A stretch of DNA of 64,000 nt from Solimonas aquatica (lineage in GTDB: Bacteria; Pseudomonadota; Gammaproteobacteria; Nevskiales; Nevskiaceae), in assembly GCF_900111015.1 (NCBI RefSeq), contig NZ_FOFS01000006.1, positions 62,001 to 126,000 of the forward strand. The letters run 5' to 3'. Position 1 is the stretch's first letter, and each line of letters starts with the position of its first letter. This document shows positions 17,612 to 27,070 of this stretch, piece after piece. The notes under the pieces are model-generated. The model had not been told where the DNA came from, ran no database searches, and saw only the letters and a list, made by a program, of their open reading frames with translations. The translations under genes and the position numbers were made by a program.

Positions 17612-18118
17612 TCAGCGCGGACCGCTGCTGCCGGTGGACTTGCTCATCAGCTGCATGCCCGAGCCGCCGAGAATCTGATGCCGCAGGCCGGCCAGCTGCT
17701 CCTGCCAGTGCGTGCAGCAGCCTTCTCCGGCCGGCGGCCTGATGCGCTCCAGCAGCGCATAGCTCATCACCTTGGCCACCAGATCCTGCACGCGCGGTGA
17801 GGGGCCGGGCAGCGGCCAGCCGCGATGCAGCAGCTTGATCAGCTCCGCCAGCGGCACCGAGCCGCAGTAGTCATCGTACAGGCGCCCGGCCTGCTGGCTC
17901 AGGCCGTCCTTGAGTTCACCGCCGACGGTGACCGCCAGCTGATAGAGCCGCACCGCATCGACTGCGGCGCTGATCAGCTGCTGCTCCGGCAGCGAGGGCA
18001 GACGCTCCGCGAGCTGAGCCTCGCCTTCAGACCCATGGTGCGGCCGCGGCCAGCCCGGATACGTGGTGCCACAACCGGGAATGTCTTCAAAGGCCAGTGC
18101 GAGCTTGTAAATCGACAT
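17612..18118 (-). CDS. unknown 168-residue protein
   Basis: I do not recognise this protein. It has no signal peptide or membrane helix, is mixed alpha/beta by composition, and has a GEGCCTHW segment with adjacent cysteines near the C-terminus. The start is the ATG at 18118. It ends convergently four bases from the kinase gene and is divergent from the NHL propeller gene across a 479-base region, so it might share regulation with that gene. The codon use matches the neighbours. Confidence 0.6.
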   Translation of the reverse strand: MSIYKLALAFEDIPGCGTTYPGWPRPHHGSEGEAQLAERLPSLPEQQLISAAVDAVRLYQLAVTVGGELKDGLSQQAGRLYDDYCGSVPLAELIKLLHRGWPLPGPSPRVQDLVAKVMSYALLERIRPPAGEGCCTHWQEQLAGLRHQILGGSGMQLMSKSTGSSGPR

Positions 18119-18597
18119 GGAGGGATCCCCTTGTTTGATCAGTGAACGAAAAAGCGGAACGAAGGCGCCACGGCCACCGCAGGGGCCTGGCTTTTTCATA
18201 AACGGAATTCGGCCTCGAAACGGCTCATGCCGCAGCGCGCATGCGCATCTGCGGACTCCGCGCAGCTTAGCAGCGTGCTGAAAAACGAAGCTTTTGGCGC
18301 GCTGTGCTTGGCACATGCAGGTGCCAGGGGCCATCCAGCACGCCAGCGCTGGATGGCCGGGAGCGCAGGAAAACCACGCTTTTGCGTAGCGAGCTGCTGG
18401 CGGAACGTGATGCCGCACACAGGCAATTTCTGTCGGCATGAGCCATTCGTCGCGTGCTTTGCGTTGAACAGATCAGCAAGCAGATGCAACACCGCCTTGC
18501 CAGGCCGCTGAGGCGGCACCGGCTGCGGGGCAGCTGCTGCGATCCGGCCGGCGACGGAAGTCCCGGCCCTCATCCGCAATTTCTTGGAGTGCATGTC
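18119..18597. other. 479-base divergent intergenic region with a structured repeat
   Basis: This gap separates the unknown 168-residue protein from the NHL propeller gene. Its central part (about 18278-18392) is copy A of a dispersed repeat described separately. The remaining flanks should hold the two promoters. I could not fix clear -35/-10 elements, and no credible small ORF was found. Confidence 0.5.
18300..18392 (+). repeat. dispersed structured intergenic repeat, copy A
   Basis: Copy A matches the reverse complement of 39851-39944. Conserved blocks are CGCTGTGCTTGGCACATG, GGTGCCA and GGGAGCGCAGGAAAACCACG. Between them is a 30-base stem (18329-18358, arms GGCCATCCAGC and GCTGGATGGCC) whose arms differ from copy B by paired changes. 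A second hairpin forms from TGGCAC and GTGCCA. Confidence 0.75.
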
Positions 18598-21012
18598 ATG
18601 AGCGCGAATTTGAGCAAGTCCCTGATCGTCCCCGAATACAAGAACGGCAAGGTCAGTGCCTACATCCCGGATCCGATGAGCGGCGCCGCGCAGGCGTATC
18701 CGAGCTATCAGATCGATGTGCAGGCCATCATCGACAGCCTGTTTCCCGGACAGGGGCGGATCGCCGCACCCAATGCCTGTGCCTTGCACGGCAACGATCT
18801 GTTCATCGCCTGCAGCTCGCCCAATGCACAGTGCGTGCTCAAGCTCGCCGACTATCTGCATCTGGGACGGGAAGCCAGCGCCAAGGCTTTCGTCTTCACC
18901 CTCGACGGCAACGACTACGTGGGCATGGCTTTCGATGCGGCGAATCTGCTCTACGTCGCCGAAGGCAATTTCGGCGACAACCAGATCGTCCAGTATTCGG
19001 GGACCGGTGGCGGCTATCCCGGGGCCGCCACCGCCGGGCAGGACAACTACAGCACGCGCATCGTGCTGGGCAATGCCGGCAAGACTTCCTACTTCGCCAA
19101 TCTGGTCTTCGATGCGGCCGGCAATCTCTGGGCCTCCGATTACCAGAATCATCGCGTGGTGGTCTTCACCCCGACGGCGGCGGGCTGGCAATGGCGCGAG
19201 CTGAGCAATCTCAGTGGTCCGATTCCGGTCGCCAACAGCACCGCCGCCCTGTCGGCGCCCTCCGGCTTTCTGTTTGCGCAGCCCGAAGGCCTGGACTTCG
19301 ATGCCGCTGGCAATCTCTGGGTGGCCAACAACAACGACGGCAGCGGCGGCGTGAAAAACGGCAAGACCTCGCTGGTCAGGCTCAGCCCCGCGCTGCAGGC
19401 CGCGCTCCTGAGTCAGGCGCCGGGCAGCAGCCATACGCCGCCGCTGGCATCCGCCAACAACAGCTTCTTCATCTATCAGCTGCCCAATCTCAACAACAAC
19501 GCCGGCGCCCAGCCGCAGCTCGGCGGCCTGCAGATCGATCGTGCGCTCGGCCGCCTCTACGTCAACGAGGAAGCGGGACTCAATGGCCGCGCTTATGACA
19601 TCGCCACGCTGGCCGGCATCGGCACCACCACGGCCGGCAATGACTTGAGCGTCACGTCCACCAATCCCGGCAACGGCGGTCTGGTGCTGGTGAGCAGCCA
19701 TGCCGCCGTGCTGTACATCCGCGATGCGCCCGGCGACAGCGGCGCCGAACCCGATGTCAGCACCACGCGGCCCTGGGAAACCGGCGAGATCTGGCCGCGT
19801 CAGATCGCCGACGGTGGTCTGGTGCAACAGGATCTCGCCCCCGGCCAGCCGGCCGTGCTCTACGCGCGCGTCATCAATCGTGGCCTGACGCCCAGCGACG
19901 GTAGCGAGGTGCTGCGCAGCTACTGGGTGCGCGCCAGCACCGGGCTCGCCGTGCCGGGTAACTGGAACGGCGCCAGCCCGGGCAACGGCGGCATGATCAA
20001 TGCGCAGGTGCCGATTCCGGTGATTGCCGCCGGCGGCAGCGCGCTGGTGCCGACCAACTGGCCCAATCCGCCGACGCCGGCATCCGCGGCCGACAGCGAT
20101 ACCCATTACTGCCTGCTGGCACACATCACCCAACCGGGCGCCGCTGCCTTCGCCGGCTTTCCCGGCAGCGATCTGATGAGCGATGTGCTGGCGCTGCGCA
20201 GCGTGGCCTGGCGCAATATCCACATCATCGCGCCCAACACCATTCAGAAGATGGGCCGCTTCCCGACCCTGGGCGTGGTGCGTGTGCAGAACACCAGCAC
20301 GCGCGAGATCAGCACCCAGCTGGAATTCGAGATTCTGGACGGCCACCGCAGAGCGGCACGCCACGAAGGCGCGCAACTGCTGCTCGAACCGCATGGGCGC
20401 CTGCTCGAACAGCTGGCCGGGGCGCATCACGCGCTCGAAGCACCGTATCCCGGCATCTACCAGCTGCGCGATCCGAAGCGCGGCCTGCCGCAGCTGCGTC
20501 TGGCGCCGGGCGAGACACAAAGCCTGACCCTGAGCTATGTGCTGGAGAAAGCGGTGAAGGGCTTTGCGATCCGCGTCACGCAGTACGCCCTCGAGGGTGA
20601 GACGCGCACCATCATCGGCGGGCAGACCTTCGTGTTCGGCGAGGTGGCGGGATTCACCAGCCTGCCCGCCGTGCAGCCGGCAGCGGCCAGTCCGGTGATC
20701 GCGCCGTTTGATGCCTACACCTTGAGTTACCGCAGCGGTCATCCGACGCTGGCGGCGCGCATCTACTGCTGGAGCGGCGCCCGGCGCGTCGGCACCATCG
20801 ACTTCCAGAACGAGGGCGCGCCCCTGCCTGCCAATTTTTACGACGGCGGCAATGGCGGCTGGGGCGTGTATCTCTTCCATCCTCTGTCGCGTTTCGAGGA
20901 CGTGCTGCGCATCCTGGATTCGGAGCGGCCGCTGCATCTGTACTTCACGCCCGACACCCTGGACGCCGGCATCATCAGCAGCGCAGCGCAGGCGGTCGGC
21001 AGAAGCGTCTGA
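18598..21012 (+). CDS. NHL/SMP-30-type beta-propeller protein with C-terminal CARDB-like region
   Basis: The 804-residue protein lacks a signal peptide. Its first half has repeated propeller strands such as GMAFDAANLLYVAEGN, LVFDAAGNLWASDYQNHRV and LDFDAAGNLWVANNND, the pattern of NHL/SMP-30 propellers. Its second half (about residue 380 on) has a segment from PWETGEIW to VLYARVINRG that looks like the CARDB/Ig-like domains used for adhesion or display. The ATG at 18598 has TTGGAG upstream, and an out-of-frame ATG lies five bases earlier. The function is unknown. It stands alone, divergent from the unknown 168-residue gene and just before the pilus operon. Confidence 0.75.
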   Translation: MSANLSKSLIVPEYKNGKVSAYIPDPMSGAAQAYPSYQIDVQAIIDSLFPGQGRIAAPNACALHGNDLFIACSSPNAQCVLKLADYLHLGREASAKAFVFTLDGNDYVGMAFDAANLLYVAEGNFGDNQIVQYSGTGGGYPGAATAGQDNYSTRIVLGNAGKTSYFANLVFDAAGNLWASDYQNHRVVVFTPTAAGWQWRELSNLSGPIPVANSTAALSAPSGFLFAQPEGLDFDAAGNLWVANNNDGSGGVKNGKTSLVRLSPALQAALLSQAPGSSHTPPLASANNSFFIYQLPNLNNNAGAQPQLGGLQIDRALGRLYVNEEAGLNGRAYDIATLAGIGTTTAGNDLSVTSTNPGNGGLVLVSSHAAVLYIRDAPGDSGAEPDVSTTRPWETGEIWPRQIADGGLVQQDLAPGQPAVLYARVINRGLTPSDGSEVLRSYWVRASTGLAVPGNWNGASPGNGGMINAQVPIPVIAAGGSALVPTNWPNPPTPASAADSDTHYCLLAHITQPGAAAFAGFPGSDLMSDVLALRSVAWRNIHIIAPNTIQKMGRFPTLGVVRVQNTSTREISTQLEFEILDGHRRAARHEGAQLLLEPHGRLLEQLAGAHHALEAPYPGIYQLRDPKRGLPQLRLAPGETQSLTLSYVLEKAVKGFAIRVTQYALEGETRTIIGGQTFVFGEVAGFTSLPAVQPAAASPVIAPFDAYTLSYRSGHPTLAARIYCWSGARRVGTIDFQNEGAPLPANFYDGGNGGWGVYLFHPLSRFEDVLRILDSERPLHLYFTPDTLDAGIISSAAQAVGRSV

Positions 21013-21142
21013 GCGGCGGCTAGAGTGCGGCGGATCGCGCGGCAGGGACGCCGCCCGATCTGCCGCCACTGTGCTTTGCTTCGCAGTCCGGCAAGCCGCG
21101 CCGGCGCGATGCTCCGCGCGGCTTCACCTTGGGGCGCGCCGC

Positions 21143-21685
21143 ATGCGCAGAACCGGCAGACCGCAGACAGGCAAGGGCTACAGCTTGATCGAGCTGCTGG
21201 TCGGGCTCGCGCTGCTCAGCCTGCTCGCCAGTCTCGGCCTGCCCGCTTACACGCATCTGCTGCGCGAGCTGCGCAGCGACAGCGAGGCACAGCTGCTGCT
21301 CGGTCTGCTGCAGCTGGCGCGCGCCGAGGCCCTGCAGCGCAATCGCAACGTGCTGCTGTGCAAGGCCAGCGGCAGCGCGTGCAGCAGCAGCGGCGGCTGG
21401 GAACAAGGCCTGCTGATGTTCGTCGATGCCAATGGCAACAGCCGCTATGACGCCGCCGATGTGCTGCTGCGCGCCGAGCAGCCGCTGAGCCGGCGCAGCC
21501 AGATCAACGGCAATGGCGCGCTGGCCAGCCGCATCAGCCTCAATTCCCTGGGCCGCTGCAGCGTCGCCGGCACGCTCACGATTCTGCCCCTGGGCGCGGA
21601 CGGCGAGCGTCGCGCCATCGTGCTGTCCACCACACGCAGTCCGCGCAGCTGCCAGCCCGACCGCGTGCCGAGCGATTGCCCATGA
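21143..21685 (+). CDS. GspH/FimT-type minor pilin
   Basis: The 180-residue protein has a short leader ending in Gly and the type IV prepilin start GYSLIELLVGLALLSLLASLGLPAY with Glu at mature position 5, as prepilin peptidase substrates need. The C-terminal part has the GspH/FimT composition (AEALQRNRNVLLCK). It is first in an operon of six pilus genes. Its stop overlaps the next start as ATGA. It should help prime assembly of the type IV pilus at the inner membrane. Confidence 0.88.
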   Translation: MRRTGRPQTGKGYSLIELLVGLALLSLLASLGLPAYTHLLRELRSDSEAQLLLGLLQLARAEALQRNRNVLLCKASGSACSSSGGWEQGLLMFVDANGNSRYDAADVLLRAEQPLSRRSQINGNGALASRISLNSLGRCSVAGTLTILPLGADGERRAIVLSTTRSPRSCQPDRVPSDCP

Positions 21686-22146
21686 CGCGCGCACAGGGCA
21701 GCAGCCTGATCGAGGTGCTGGTGGCCTTGAGTCTGCTCACGCTCGCGCTCACCGGCCTCGCGCCCCTGCTGCAGCACGCGGTGCAGCTGCGCCTGCACAG
21801 CGAGCGCCTGCTGCAGGCGCAGCTCATGCTGCAGACACTCGCCGAACAGATGCGCGGCAATGCTGCATTCGCAGCGCAGTACGCGCGCAGTCCCGGCGCC
21901 ACGCCCACCGCCGGCAGCGACTGCCGCAGCGGCTTCTGCGATGGTCCTGCCCTGGCGCAGTGGCAGCTGGCGCAGGCCGCGGGCAGCCTGCCCCGCGCGC
22001 TGCTCGGCATCGCCTGTGTGGACTGCGGCGAAGCCGGCCGCTTGCGCCTGCAGCTGTACTGGGATCAGGCCGGCACGGCCGCGCCGCTGGACTGCGGCGC
22101 CGCCCAGTCCTCGCGCAGCTGTCTGCAGCTGCTGTGGACGCGATGA
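21682..22146 (+). CDS. pilV: type IV pilus minor pilin PilV
   Basis: This 154-residue protein starts with a short leader and GSSLIEVLVALSLLTLALTGL, the prepilin pattern with Glu5 that is typical of PilV. The ATG at 21682 overlaps the preceding stop. A TTG two codons upstream also lies in frame but is less likely. Two cysteine pairs in the C-terminal half (DCRSGFC and CVDC) may form disulfides in the periplasm. It overlaps pilW as ATGA. PilV, PilW and PilX form a priming complex with PilY1. Confidence 0.85.
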   Translation: MTRAQGSSLIEVLVALSLLTLALTGLAPLLQHAVQLRLHSERLLQAQLMLQTLAEQMRGNAAFAAQYARSPGATPTAGSDCRSGFCDGPALAQWQLAQAAGSLPRALLGIACVDCGEAGRLRLQLYWDQAGTAAPLDCGAAQSSRSCLQLLWTR

Positions 22147-23147
22147 ACGGGCGCCAGCGCGGCTACTCGCTGCTGGAAGTGCTCGCGGCGCTGAGCGCCG
22201 CCACGCTGCTGGGCCTGGCACTGACGCAGCTGCTGGTGCTGGAGCAGCGCCTCTGGCGCAGCCAGCAGGCCGGCGCAAGGCAACAGGACAATGCGCGCAC
22301 GGCCCTGGAACTGCTGGCGCGCGCCATCCGCAGCGCCGACAGCTGGGGCGGCGTCGAGGCCGGCGCGATCCGCGTCGCGGCCAATCTGCATCCGGCCGGA
22401 CGCAGCGGGGCCAAAGCCTGCACCGGTGACTGGATCGCCGATCCGCTCGATGCGGTGCATGGCTTCGACGGCGGTGCCGCGCCGCCCTTCGACTGCCTGA
22501 GCGGCAGTGACTATCGCCGCGACAGCGACATGCTCGCCCTCAAGAGCGTCGATGCCGATGGCCTGAGCACCACCCAACCCGGCGGCAACGCTGCCGGCAT
22601 CTGGCTGCGCGTGGCTGCGGGGGGCGGCGCCTATCTGTTCGCCGCCGGCGACTGGAGTGCGGCACAGGCCGCGGTGCCGGCGCAGAACGCGGCGGATCAC
22701 GGCGTCTATCAGCTGCCTTATCGCGTCGCGGTCTATGCGCTGCGCCCCTGCAGCGTGCAGAACAGCAGCGGCCAGTGCAGCAGCAAGGCCGACGGCGGTC
22801 AGCCGATTCCCACCCTGGTCGCCATCCAGCTCACCAGCGCCGGCAATCTGGAAGAAAAGCCGCTGGTGGAAAACATCGAGCAGCTGCAATTCGATTACGG
22901 CCTCGACAGCGATGGCGACCGCCGTCCGGACCGCTATCTCGCCGCCGCCGCGGTGAGCGACTGGTCGCGCGTGTGCAGTGTGCGCGTGGGTCTGATTGCG
23001 CGCGCCGACTGGCGCAGCGGCAGCCGCGACACGCGTCGCTACGCGCTGCCCGGTGCTTATCAGTATCAAGCCTCTGGCGCCGAACAGCTCTGGTCGCGGC
23101 AGGTCTACTCACGCGAGCTGACGCTGCGCAGCCGGCGCGCGCCATGA
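22143..23147 (+). CDS. pilW: type IV pilus minor pilin PilW
   Basis: The 334-residue protein has the prepilin start GYSLLEVLAALSAATLLGLAL with Glu5 and a long C-terminal domain as in PilW. It includes a segment VENIEQLQFDYGLDSDGD, which is typical of PilW and carries a possible calcium-type acidic loop. It overlaps pilV and pilX by ATGA on both sides. Its place in the operon supports a role in the pilus tip/priming complex. Confidence 0.88.
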   Translation: MNGRQRGYSLLEVLAALSAATLLGLALTQLLVLEQRLWRSQQAGARQQDNARTALELLARAIRSADSWGGVEAGAIRVAANLHPAGRSGAKACTGDWIADPLDAVHGFDGGAAPPFDCLSGSDYRRDSDMLALKSVDADGLSTTQPGGNAAGIWLRVAAGGGAYLFAAGDWSAAQAAVPAQNAADHGVYQLPYRVAVYALRPCSVQNSSGQCSSKADGGQPIPTLVAIQLTSAGNLEEKPLVENIEQLQFDYGLDSDGDRRPDRYLAAAAVSDWSRVCSVRVGLIARADWRSGSRDTRRYALPGAYQYQASGAEQLWSRQVYSRELTLRSRRAP

Positions 23148-23740
23148 TGATCAACAGGGCGCAGCGCGGCTGGGTGCTGCTGAGCAGCCTGATCGTGCTG
23201 GCCTTGCTGAGCCTGATCTCGTTCTTCGCACTGCGGCATCTGACGCTGAACCTGCGCGCCGGCGCGGCCTACAGCGCACAGCTCGCGGCTTTTGAAGCCA
23301 GCGAGGCGGGCCGTTCACAGCTGCACGAGCTGCTGCGCGCGCATCTGGCCACGCGCGGCTGGCCGCAGCGTTTCGGTGGCGGGATCGAGGATGCGGCCTT
23401 TGCCGGCGTGTCGCCGGCGCTGACGCTGAGCGCGGGCACGCAGCGGCTCTGGTACGCGGGCAACAGTGAAACCGCCGGCAGCTTCGCGCCGCTGTCGCTG
23501 GATGTGGATGCCCGCTACGCGCAGGACGAGAGCAGCGCAACGCTGGCGGTCTATCGCCTGCGCGCCATCGGTCTGCCCGGCGGCAATGCCGCCTTCGCGC
23601 AAGGCTATGAAGGCGCCGGCGCGAGTCTGGCCGCCGGCGGCGGCGCATTGATTTTCTATCTGCACAGCGAGGGCCGCGCGCAGAAGCAGAGCGCCAGCGT
23701 CATCACCGGCGCGATCTACCGTCAGGTGCTGGAGCCCTGA
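23144..23740 (+). CDS. pilX: type IV pilus minor pilin PilX
   Basis: This 198-residue protein begins with two methionines, a short basic leader and GWVLLSSLIVLALLSLISFF. The glutamate at mature position 5 is missing (GWVLLS), as is common in PilX. FEASEAGRSQ is similar to the 'AEAALR' segment after the PilX helix. It overlaps pilW by ATGA and its stop touches the PilY1 start by one base. It is probably part of the minor-pilin/PilY1 tip complex. Confidence 0.82.
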   Translation: MMINRAQRGWVLLSSLIVLALLSLISFFALRHLTLNLRAGAAYSAQLAAFEASEAGRSQLHELLRAHLATRGWPQRFGGGIEDAAFAGVSPALTLSAGTQRLWYAGNSETAGSFAPLSLDVDARYAQDESSATLAVYRLRAIGLPGGNAAFAQGYEGAGASLAAGGGALIFYLHSEGRAQKQSASVITGAIYRQVLEP

Positions 23741-26031
23741 TGCGCCGCCTGCCGCTGGCCGCGCTGCTGGCACTGCTGCTCTCCCGCAGCGGCGATGACA
23801 GCCGCGCGCAAAGCCTGCCCGCCTGCCCGCTCGATGGCGGCGAGATCGTGGCGCAGACGCGCATCGGCGGCGATCTGGCCTTGCTGGCCTCGTATCGCCT
23901 GCTTCAGCGCGATGCGCACCAGCACGAAGCGCGCTGGACCGGTGAGCTGCGCGCGCTGTTCGTCGATGCACGGGGCTGGCTGCGCGAGGACGGTGATGGC
24001 GATGGCCAGCTGGGCGATTACACGCAAGACCCTGCGGTGGCGCTACGTTACGAGGCCGGTGAAGTGGCGAGCCGCTTCGATCGCTATCAGCGCGATCCGC
24101 AGCTGGGCCTGTTCGACAGCCTGCCGCTGTCGGCGCTGCGTCCGCTCTGGCGCGCGGGCGCCTGGCTGTCCGCCGTGCCGGATGCGCGCCTGCAGCGCGA
24201 CTACGCCAGCGCGCAGCGCGCGCGTCATCTGTTCACCGCCCTGGATCTGGATCAGGACGGCCGCTTCTCCGCCGATGAACAGCTGCCCCTGCAGCCGGCC
24301 AGCTTCAGTGCCGGCCGCTACGGCCTGCTCGATCTGCCCGACGCCGGCAGTGCCACGCAGCTGATCGAGCATGTGCGCGGCGCCGCCGTGCCGGAACTGC
24401 GCGCGCGTGAACTGCTGGAAGACGGCGTCCTGCGCACGCAGCGTCTGGGCATGATCCTGAACTCGCAGCCGCTGCTGATCGGCGCGCCGGCCGAGCACTA
24501 CGATCTGCTCTATGCCGATACCAGCTACAGCGCCTTCTTCAAACGCTACCGGCAGCGTCGTCGCGTGGTCTATCTCGGTGCCGGCGATGGCCTGCTGCAC
24601 GCGTTCAACGCCGGCTTCGCCGGCAGCGCGCCGGATGGCCTCAGCGCGCACGCGCCGGGCGCCGAACTGTGGGCCTATGCGCCCTACAACCTACTGCCGC
24701 ATCTGCGCGAGCTGGGCAGCGACAGCGCGCCGCAGCAGGCCTGGGTGGACGCCGCGCCCACCGCCTTCGATCTGCGTATCTTCAACGAAGACGCCGATCA
24801 TCCCGGCGGCTGGGGCACGCTGCTGGTGGTCGGCATGCGCCTGCGCGCCGCGCCACGCACGCTGCCGCGCAATGCGGCGCCTGCCGCCTTCGCCGGTTTT
24901 GCCGGCAGCGAACCGCTGCGCACACGGCCGGCGCTGCTGCTGCTCGATGTCAGCAATCCCGAACAGCCGCCGCGCCTGCTCGCGGAACTCAGCGATGCCG
25001 CGCTGGGTTTCACGCTTGCCCAGCCGGCGGCGTTTCGCGTCGGCGGCAAATGGTTTCTGCTGTTCGGTTCCGGACCGGATGATGCGAGGCGCGCCAGCGC
25101 CAGCAGCAGCGCGCGGCTCTACGTCTACGATCTTGCGGCTGCACGCTATGTCAGCGGCTACGCGCCACGCGATCTCGGCAGCCTGGCACCGGCGAGCTTC
25201 ATCGGCAGCGCGGTGGCCGTGGACTGGAATCTGGATTTCAACACCGACTCGCTTTACTTCGGCACCGCCAGCGGCGAGGCTGCCACGCCCGGCGGTCGCC
25301 TGCTGCGTCTGGATCTGCACGACAGTCCCGAGCCATCGGCCTGGACCCTGCACAGCGTGCTGGAAGCGCGACGCCCGCTGCTGGAAAAACCCGCGCCGCG
25401 TCTGGACGCGCAGCAAAGGCGCTGGCTGTATCTGGGCAGCGGCCGTCTGCTCAGCGACAGCGATGGCAGCAGCCGCGCCGCGCAGGCGGCCTTGGGTGTC
25501 ATCGACGACGGCAGCACGCTGCTCGATGCCGAACAGCTCTACAACAGCAGCGCCGCCAGTCTCGATGGCCGCGACACGGTGAGCGGCATCAGCGGCATCC
25601 GCAGCCTCGCACAGCTGCGCAGCGCGGTGGCGGCACGCGGCGGCTGGCGCGTGGACCTGCCGGTGGAAAGCAGCGCCGAACGCGCCAGCGCCGCGCCGCT
25701 GCTGGCGGACGGCAGCCTGCTGCTGGCCACCGCCATCCCCACCGCCGCCGGCAGCTGTCTGGCCGCGCAGCGCCGCCTGTATGCCCTGGAGCCCGACAGC
25801 GGCGCGCTGCGTCTGCGCACTGGCGCGGATGCAGCCGGCGCATTAAGGTCCGCCACGGCGCTGGGCGCGGGACCGCCGCTCAAACCCGCCTTGCTGCTGG
25901 CGGGCGGCAAGACCCCCGCCCCGCCGCTGCGCATCCTGCCCGGTGCAGGTGCGGTGCTGAATGCGCCGCAGGCGGATCACGGTGCGCCGGCTGGCAGCGG
26001 TGAAATCGACTGGTGGGAACTGCATCCATGA
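23740..26031 (+). CDS. pilY1: PilY1-like pilus tip protein, short form
   Basis: The 763-residue protein has a signal peptide and the PilY1 C-terminal propeller, recognised by VVYLGAGDGLLHAFNAG and LYFGTASGE. Typical PilY1 is over 1000 residues with an N-terminal von Willebrand A-like domain, and this one lacks that part. It has two acidic loops: D84-G-D-G-D-G-Q-L-G-D93 and an EF-hand-like D169-L-D-Q-D-G-R-F-S-A-D-E180. Both suggest calcium binding, which in PilY1 controls retraction and adhesion. It lies between pilX and pilE in one overlapping operon. Confidence 0.85.
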   Translation: MRRLPLAALLALLLSRSGDDSRAQSLPACPLDGGEIVAQTRIGGDLALLASYRLLQRDAHQHEARWTGELRALFVDARGWLREDGDGDGQLGDYTQDPAVALRYEAGEVASRFDRYQRDPQLGLFDSLPLSALRPLWRAGAWLSAVPDARLQRDYASAQRARHLFTALDLDQDGRFSADEQLPLQPASFSAGRYGLLDLPDAGSATQLIEHVRGAAVPELRARELLEDGVLRTQRLGMILNSQPLLIGAPAEHYDLLYADTSYSAFFKRYRQRRRVVYLGAGDGLLHAFNAGFAGSAPDGLSAHAPGAELWAYAPYNLLPHLRELGSDSAPQQAWVDAAPTAFDLRIFNEDADHPGGWGTLLVVGMRLRAAPRTLPRNAAPAAFAGFAGSEPLRTRPALLLLDVSNPEQPPRLLAELSDAALGFTLAQPAAFRVGGKWFLLFGSGPDDARRASASSSARLYVYDLAAARYVSGYAPRDLGSLAPASFIGSAVAVDWNLDFNTDSLYFGTASGEAATPGGRLLRLDLHDSPEPSAWTLHSVLEARRPLLEKPAPRLDAQQRRWLYLGSGRLLSDSDGSSRAAQAALGVIDDGSTLLDAEQLYNSSAASLDGRDTVSGISGIRSLAQLRSAVAARGGWRVDLPVESSAERASAAPLLADGSLLLATAIPTAAGSCLAAQRRLYALEPDSGALRLRTGADAAGALRSATALGAGPPLKPALLLAGGKTPAPPLRILPGAGAVLNAPQADHGAPAGSGEIDWWELHP

Positions 26032-26486
26032 GCAGAACACACAGGCAGCAGGGGCTGACACTGATCGAGCTGGTGCTCACGCTGCTGCTGGCCGCGCTGC
26101 TGGCCATGATGGCCGTGCATCTGCATCAATCCAGCATCCTGCGCAGCCATCGCGCCCTGGCCACGCGCACGCTGGCCGAACTGGCCGCACAGCAGGAGCA
26201 ATACCGGCTGCTGCATCAAAGCTACGCGCAGGATTTTTCGCAGCTGCTGCAGCGTGACAGCGCGCAGCTCTACGTGCACGAGGACGGCAGCCTCGTGAAC
26301 CAGAGCGACGCGGCAAGCCGCTACGCCATCAGCCTGCAGGCGCAGGCGGAAGGCTTCCTGCTGGAAGCGCGCGCCGTCGGCCTGCAGCTGAACGACACGC
26401 CCTGCCAGAGCTGGACGCTCGACGCACAAGGACGCAAGAGCGCCGACGGCAGCAGCCGCGACGCGCTGCGCGAGTGCTGGCCTTGA
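26028..26486 (+). CDS. pilE: PilE-like minor pilin
   Basis: The 152-residue protein has leader-type residues then GLTLIELVLTLLLAALLAMM with Glu5, and a C-terminal domain with LRECWP at the end and one more Cys, fitting the disulfide loop of pilins. The ATG at 26028 overlaps the PilY1 stop as ATGA. It is last in the pilus operon. A name beyond PilE-like minor pilin would need comparison with a database. Confidence 0.8.
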   Translation: MSRTHRQQGLTLIELVLTLLLAALLAMMAVHLHQSSILRSHRALATRTLAELAAQQEQYRLLHQSYAQDFSQLLQRDSAQLYVHEDGSLVNQSDAASRYAISLQAQAEGFLLEARAVGLQLNDTPCQSWTLDAQGRKSADGSSRDALRECWP

Positions 26487-26562
26487 ACGCGCTGCAGGCA
26501 TGCGCCAGGCCTGCGCTGCTGATGGCAGCTGACTCCCCCTCACCCTGACCCGCTCCCCATCG

Positions 26563-26572
26563 CTGCGCGATG
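26563..26572 (+). repeat. 10-bp direct repeat, left flank of the prophage remnant
   Basis: CTGCGCGATG occurs here and again at 27888-27897. The sequence just to the left (CCCCCTCACCCTGACCC and CATCGC) looks like the left arm of a REP-like hairpin whose right arm follows the second copy. Confidence 0.55.
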
Positions 26573-27070
26573 TGGTGCGGATGGTGGAGGGGCAAAAAAC
26601 ATGGCGGGATTTTGATCGGCCAGATATCCGCACCATCGCTGACGCTGATCGCATCGCGGCGCCACCCATGCTACCGATGGCGGAAACGCGTGAGGCTGCG
26701 GTGGCTGAGGTGTTCGGCGTCTCGCCGGAGCAGAGGCAGCGTGTGTTTTACACGCCCATCGAGCCGGTGATCGTCGACTACTCGCGCCTGCCTCACATGG
26801 TGGAAAAGCCACAGGACGCACGCGAGCGTTACGCCCTCCACGCACTGAGCGCCCTTGCAGACCCCTATGAGATCTATGTTGACCGAGTACGAAGACGGCT
26901 TCCGGACCCGATACATCGGGGTCTTTAGGGGCAACTCACAACTGCTGGTGGTGGTGCGCATCAATCAGGACGGCACGATGGTCTACAACTACATGCACGG
27001 CAGCGACAAGCGCCTGAACCAGCTCCGAGTTGGGCAGCTGATCTATACGAGGGAAGAGGGAAAAAGGTGA
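26572..27070 (+). pseudogene. Mu-like head morphogenesis (gpF/MuF) fragment, frameshifted
   Basis: The first frame (to about 26880) reads GQKTWRDFDRPDIR and LPHMVEKPQDARERYALHAL, as in the C-terminal part of Mu-type gpF head proteins. The product continues in another frame from about 26877 as LTEYEDGFRTRYIGVF and LLVVVRINQDGTMVYNYMHG, the PBECR2-type nuclease/toxin-like domain found at the end of many MuF proteins. A one-base shift near ATCTATGTTGACC separates the halves. The N-terminal portal-binding part is missing. It is a dead fragment in the current sequence unless frameshifting occurs. Confidence 0.75.

Noticed and set aside
18196-21069. 957-codon minus-strand ORF over the NHL propeller gene
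   Set aside because: The composition is antisense-like, and the plus-strand frame has clear propeller repeats.
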